Below, piece after piece: positions 10,044 through 12,118 of a stretch of 12,118 bases of DNA. The stretch comes from Comamonadaceae bacterium (GTDB lineage Bacteria > Pseudomonadota > Gammaproteobacteria > Burkholderiales > Burkholderiaceae): assembly GCA_947484245.1 (NCBI GenBank), contig CANKOT010000070.1, positions 1 to 12,118 of the forward strand, read 5' to 3'. How positions within the stretch are numbered: position 1 is the stretch's first letter; each line of letters starts with the position of its first letter. Below the pieces are notes generated by a model. That model had not been told where the DNA came from and ran no database searches. It worked only from the letters and a program-made list of their open reading frames with translations. The position numbers and the translations under genes are program-made.

Positions 10044-10238
10044 TTATGGCGAAGAATATTTGTGAACGGCCTCAATTAGCGCTGTGACATGCTCTGGGGG
10101 CGTCTTTTGATGAATACCGTGTCCTAAATTAAAAATGTGAGCTGGACCGGCTTGCCGCATGAGCCCGACCGGAGTGTATTCAGTGGCTTGCCTTAAGCAG
10201 GTTCGGAGAAAACTGTCATTTTGTAAAAAAGTTGCCAT
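10044..10238 (-). pseudogene. hemE: hemE (uroporphyrinogen decarboxylase) remnant with a large in-frame internal deletion
   Basis: This 64-codon frame joins both ends of uroporphyrinogen decarboxylase. Residues 1-31 ([26 protein letters not shown]) match the normal N-terminus up to the LMRQAG signature. Residues 32-64 ([19 protein letters not shown]...EAVH) match the C-terminal end. Compared with the 354-residue E. coli protein as I recall it, about 285-290 residues are missing, including the rest of the RYLPEY motif and the catalytic Asp. The frame is preserved across the junction (near 10145). The conserved Trp in TPVWLMRQAG is Gly here, explainable by one TGG to GGG change. No ribosome-binding site precedes the ATG. 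It cannot be an active decarboxylase; an intact hemE must exist elsewhere if the cell makes haem. Its upstream region still has consensus -35 boxes and may drive the downstream genes. Confidence 0.88.
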
Positions 10239-10271
10239 ACAGATGGATGTATTTTTTTAGAATCCATAAAG

Positions 10272-10311
10272 TGTCAATTTAACTTGACGATTTGTCAATT
10301 CTAGTTAAATT
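10272..10311. promoter_or_regulatory. Divergent promoter region with repeated GTCAA/TTGAC elements
   Basis: GTCAA occurs at 10273-10277 and 10294-10298, and TTGAC at 10284-10288; the last two form the inverted repeat TTGAC-GATTT-GTCAA. On the plus strand TTGACG (10284-10289), a 16-bp spacer and TAAATT (10306-10311) make a plausible promoter for the alpha/beta hydrolase gene. On the minus strand two perfect TTGACA hexamers (10298-10293 and 10277-10272) face the hemE remnant, although the matching -10 boxes are poor. The inverted repeat overlaps the -35 boxes of both directions, as a repressor site would. No protein can be named. Confidence 0.42.
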
Positions 10312-10329
10312 AAACCCCTTTCTTGAAAC

Positions 10330-11277
10330 ATGTCACGTCCTTTGAAAACATACATAGACATAGGGCTTGCTTTGATGGCAATTGCCCTGTTCAACCTCTG
10401 GACCCCCGATCTTGACCGCGCTGAACTGGAGCAGCGTTATGCCGCCACAAATCCTCAGACGATGGAAGTGGATGGCTTGAGGCTGCACTACAAAGAATCG
10501 GGGCCCAAGGATGCGCCAGCTTTGTTGTTGTTGCATGGCTTTGGTTCGAGCTTGCAAACATGGGATGAATGGTCACTGAAGTTAGAGTCAAGCTATCGCG
10601 TAATCAGGCTCGATTTGCCAGGGTTCGGCCTGACGGGTGCCAGCCCTGCGCGGAATTATTCTGAGGAAAGCGACCTTGCCTTACTCACCCACTTTGCAGA
10701 CAAGCTAGGCTTGGACAAGTTCTCTGTCATCGGCCACTCGATGGGCGGGAAAATGGCTTGGTCTTTGGCCGCCTCTCAGCCCGACCGCGTGCAAGCTTTG
10801 GTACTGATGGCCCCGGATGGTTTTCCTGAAGCCAAAGACATTGGCAGCAAGCCTTATGAAGTGCCTGCCATCATGGGCGTCATCCAATATTTTTTACCCA
10901 AGTACTTTGTTCAAAAATCAATTGAACCGGCGTTTGTTGATGTCAAAGCATTGAATGGGGCCTTGGTGAATCGCTATTACGACATGCTGAGGGCTCCCGG
11001 CGTGCGAGGTGCTATTTTGGACAGATCGAATCAAACCATTTACACAGATCCTGTGCCTCGTCTGAAGAACATCAAAGCGCCAACCCTGCTCCTATGGGGT
11101 GAGCAGGACCAGATGATTCCAAGTGCCAATGCTCAGAGCTATTCAGGTATTTTGTCAAACTCGACCACCATCGTGGTTCCCAATCTAGGGCACTTGTTGC
11201 AAGAAGAGCAAGCAGAAAAAGGTCTGGCCGTAGTGAAGCAATTCTTGGATGCTCAGTTACTGACGATCAAGCCATGA
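10330..11277 (+). CDS. Membrane-anchored alpha/beta hydrolase
   Basis: A 315-residue serine hydrolase of the alpha/beta fold. Residues ~8-24 are one hydrophobic segment (YIDIGLALMAIALFNLW) that acts as an uncleaved anchor or signal, so the catalytic domain is probably periplasmic or membrane-associated. The fold landmarks are in order: oxyanion loop LLLHGFGSS (66-74), DLPGFG (95-100), nucleophile elbow GHSMGG with Ser137, acid Asp260 in WGEQDQMIP, and His288 in LGHLLQEE. The catalytic triad is complete. The substrate is unknown; esterase, lipase-like or C-C hydrolase activity are all possible. It lies next to bciA in convergent orientation (10-bp gap), but it does not look clearly like BchO and I do not assign it to bacteriochlorophyll synthesis. 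Promoter elements lie at 10284-10311. Confidence 0.88.
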   Translation: MSRPLKTYIDIGLALMAIALFNLWTPDLDRAELEQRYAATNPQTMEVDGLRLHYKESGPKDAPALLLLHGFGSSLQTWDEWSLKLESSYRVIRLDLPGFGLTGASPARNYSEESDLALLTHFADKLGLDKFSVIGHSMGGKMAWSLAASQPDRVQALVLMAPDGFPEAKDIGSKPYEVPAIMGVIQYFLPKYFVQKSIEPAFVDVKALNGALVNRYYDMLRAPGVRGAILDRSNQTIYTDPVPRLKNIKAPTLLLWGEQDQMIPSANAQSYSGILSNSTTIVVPNLGHLLQEEQAEKGLAVVKQFLDAQLLTIKP

Positions 11278-11287
11278 TGCTTTGACT

Positions 11288-12118
11288 TTAAAAAACCGCA
11301 TGATCGCCGCGTTCTAAGGACGCTGTGCCGCTGACCAAGGCTTGGTAGCAATGCCAGAGCGTGTCTTGTCCCGTGGAAGGGGTGGCATCTGCATCGTAGC
11401 GGCCTTTGGTCTCATCCCAGACCAACATCGATTCGGTGGCGTAGTAACGGCCTATGCGGGCCAATTCAGCTTTGTTGGCCAAGGTTGGAATGAGGTGACC
11501 CAACAAAGACAAAGTGCCGATGATGACATCCATCATTTTGACTGGTACGTGGCTGAACTTGGGCGTTTTGCCGAGCAATGAGAAAAGGTATTCGCCTTGC
11601 TGCAAAGGCGTGATGGCAGGGCCGGGTCCCCCGATGGGCAGAATGCGATTGTGCAGTGTGGGGTCGCTCACACATTGCGCCAAATAGTTGCCCAGATCTT
11701 GGTCACTGATGGGCTTGCAGGCGGTAAGTTGGCCATCGCCAAACAGCAAAAATGGTTTGCCCTTGCGAACCCGGTCTATTTGGCCGCAAAGCGATTTGAA
11801 AAATGCGGTGGGCCTGACGATGGCATAACGCATGCCCGATTTCACCAAAGCGTCTTCGAAAGCCAGTTTGGCATGTTGAAAGGTGAGCAAAGGTTTTTGC
11901 ACGCAAATGGCCGACAGCAACACAAAGTGTTTCACACCTGAGGCCTGCGCCACGTTCAAGGCCAACATGTGTGCTGCATGGTCAATGGCCCAAGCATCTT
12001 TGGGGTTGCCGGTGCGAGAGGCCAAACAAGACATGAGTGTGTCAAAGTGCTCACCTGCAAAACCATCTTGGGTTAGAGAATTTAAATCGGTCACATCGCC
12101 TGTGCGAAAAATGGCGCC
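11288..12118 (-). CDS. bciA: Divinyl (proto)chlorophyllide a 8-vinyl-reductase, 5' truncated by window edge
   Basis: This is the C-terminal ~276 residues of a BciA-type reductase (NmrA-like, NAD(P)-binding SDR superfamily). The enzyme uses NADPH to reduce the C8 vinyl group of divinyl chlorophyllide in bacteriochlorophyll synthesis. The frame is open through the right edge (GAIFRTGDVTDLNS), so the Rossmann nucleotide-binding start is outside the window and the in-frame GTG at 12094 is not the true start. Diagnostic stretches shared with plant DVR/BciA proteins, as I recall them, are SCLASRTG, KHFVLLSAICVQKPLL, VRPTAFFKSL, FGDGQLTACKPISDQDLG, LPIGGPGPAITPLQQGE, and IGRYYATESML. These are specific enough to separate it from ordinary SDR or NDUFA9-like proteins. 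It marks the host as a likely anoxygenic phototroph. It is convergent with the alpha/beta hydrolase; no terminator is visible between them. Confidence 0.92.
   Translation of the reverse strand, partial: GAIFRTGDVTDLNSLTQDGFAGEHFDTLMSCLASRTGNPKDAWAIDHAAHMLALNVAQASGVKHFVLLSAICVQKPLLTFQHAKLAFEDALVKSGMRYAIVRPTAFFKSLCGQIDRVRKGKPFLLFGDGQLTACKPISDQDLGNYLAQCVSDPTLHNRILPIGGPGPAITPLQQGEYLFSLLGKTPKFSHVPVKMMDVIIGTLSLLGHLIPTLANKAELARIGRYYATESMLVWDETKGRYDADATPSTGQDTLWHCYQALVSGTASLERGDHAVF

Noticed and set aside
10330..11277. Alpha/beta hydrolase as BchO because it neighbours bciA
   Set aside because: It has an N-terminal membrane anchor and only generic hydrolase motifs; adjacency alone does not support that name.

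Overview
The window looks like chromosomal DNA of a freshwater betaproteobacterium of the order Burkholderiales, most likely a Comamonadaceae relative of Limnohabitans or Rhodoferax. The reasons are the moderate GC content, a Bug-type periplasmic binding protein, a VC_2705-type sodium/solute symporter, a DUF3422 protein, and pobR/pobA of the Burkholderiales kind. The partial gene at the right edge is a clear bciA (divinyl chlorophyllide 8-vinyl reductase), so the host, or a recent ancestor, should make bacteriochlorophyll. I infer an aerobic anoxygenic phototroph or photoheterotroph. The genus is an inference; no sequence search was run.

Left part (1-2690). The 3' part of a sodium/solute symporter carries an Ala/Lys/Glu-rich soluble segment and an EF-hand-like loop, and ends at a strong bidirectional terminator. 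A convergent DUF3237 gene follows. Next is a broken Cys-rich reading frame whose two halves lie in different frames, then a secreted FKBP-type prolyl isomerase.

Aromatic region (2690-6675). The IclR-type regulator gene pobR is divergent from pobA (4-hydroxybenzoate 3-monooxygenase). Between them lies an operator-like set of three repeats. Convergent to pobA is a pair made of an intradiol ring-cleavage dioxygenase gene and a Bug-type solute-binding protein gene. Together they suggest uptake and breakdown of plant or lignin-derived aromatic acids, although the ring-cleavage enzyme for protocatechuate, the PobA product, is not in the window.

Tetrapyrrole region (6695-12118). hemC and hemB are intact and lie on the same strand directly upstream of the dioxygenase pair. 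Upstream of hemB is a DUF3422 membrane protein gene. Upstream of that is a 64-codon in-frame remnant of hemE (uroporphyrinogen decarboxylase) in which only the first ~31 and last ~34 residues survive. A divergent alpha/beta hydrolase gene and the convergent, truncated bciA complete the window. From hemE remnant to Bug protein, six minus-strand frames are separated by only 13-43 bp with no visible terminator. Haem and bacteriochlorophyll precursor supply may therefore be co-transcribed with aromatic catabolism.

No rRNA, tRNA, CRISPR array, insertion sequence or phage gene is visible, and no gene-free stretch exceeds about 130 bp. The best leads are the hemE fossil, the three-copy pobR/pobA operator, the out-of-frame deletion in the Cys-rich gene, and the haem/aromatic same-strand run.
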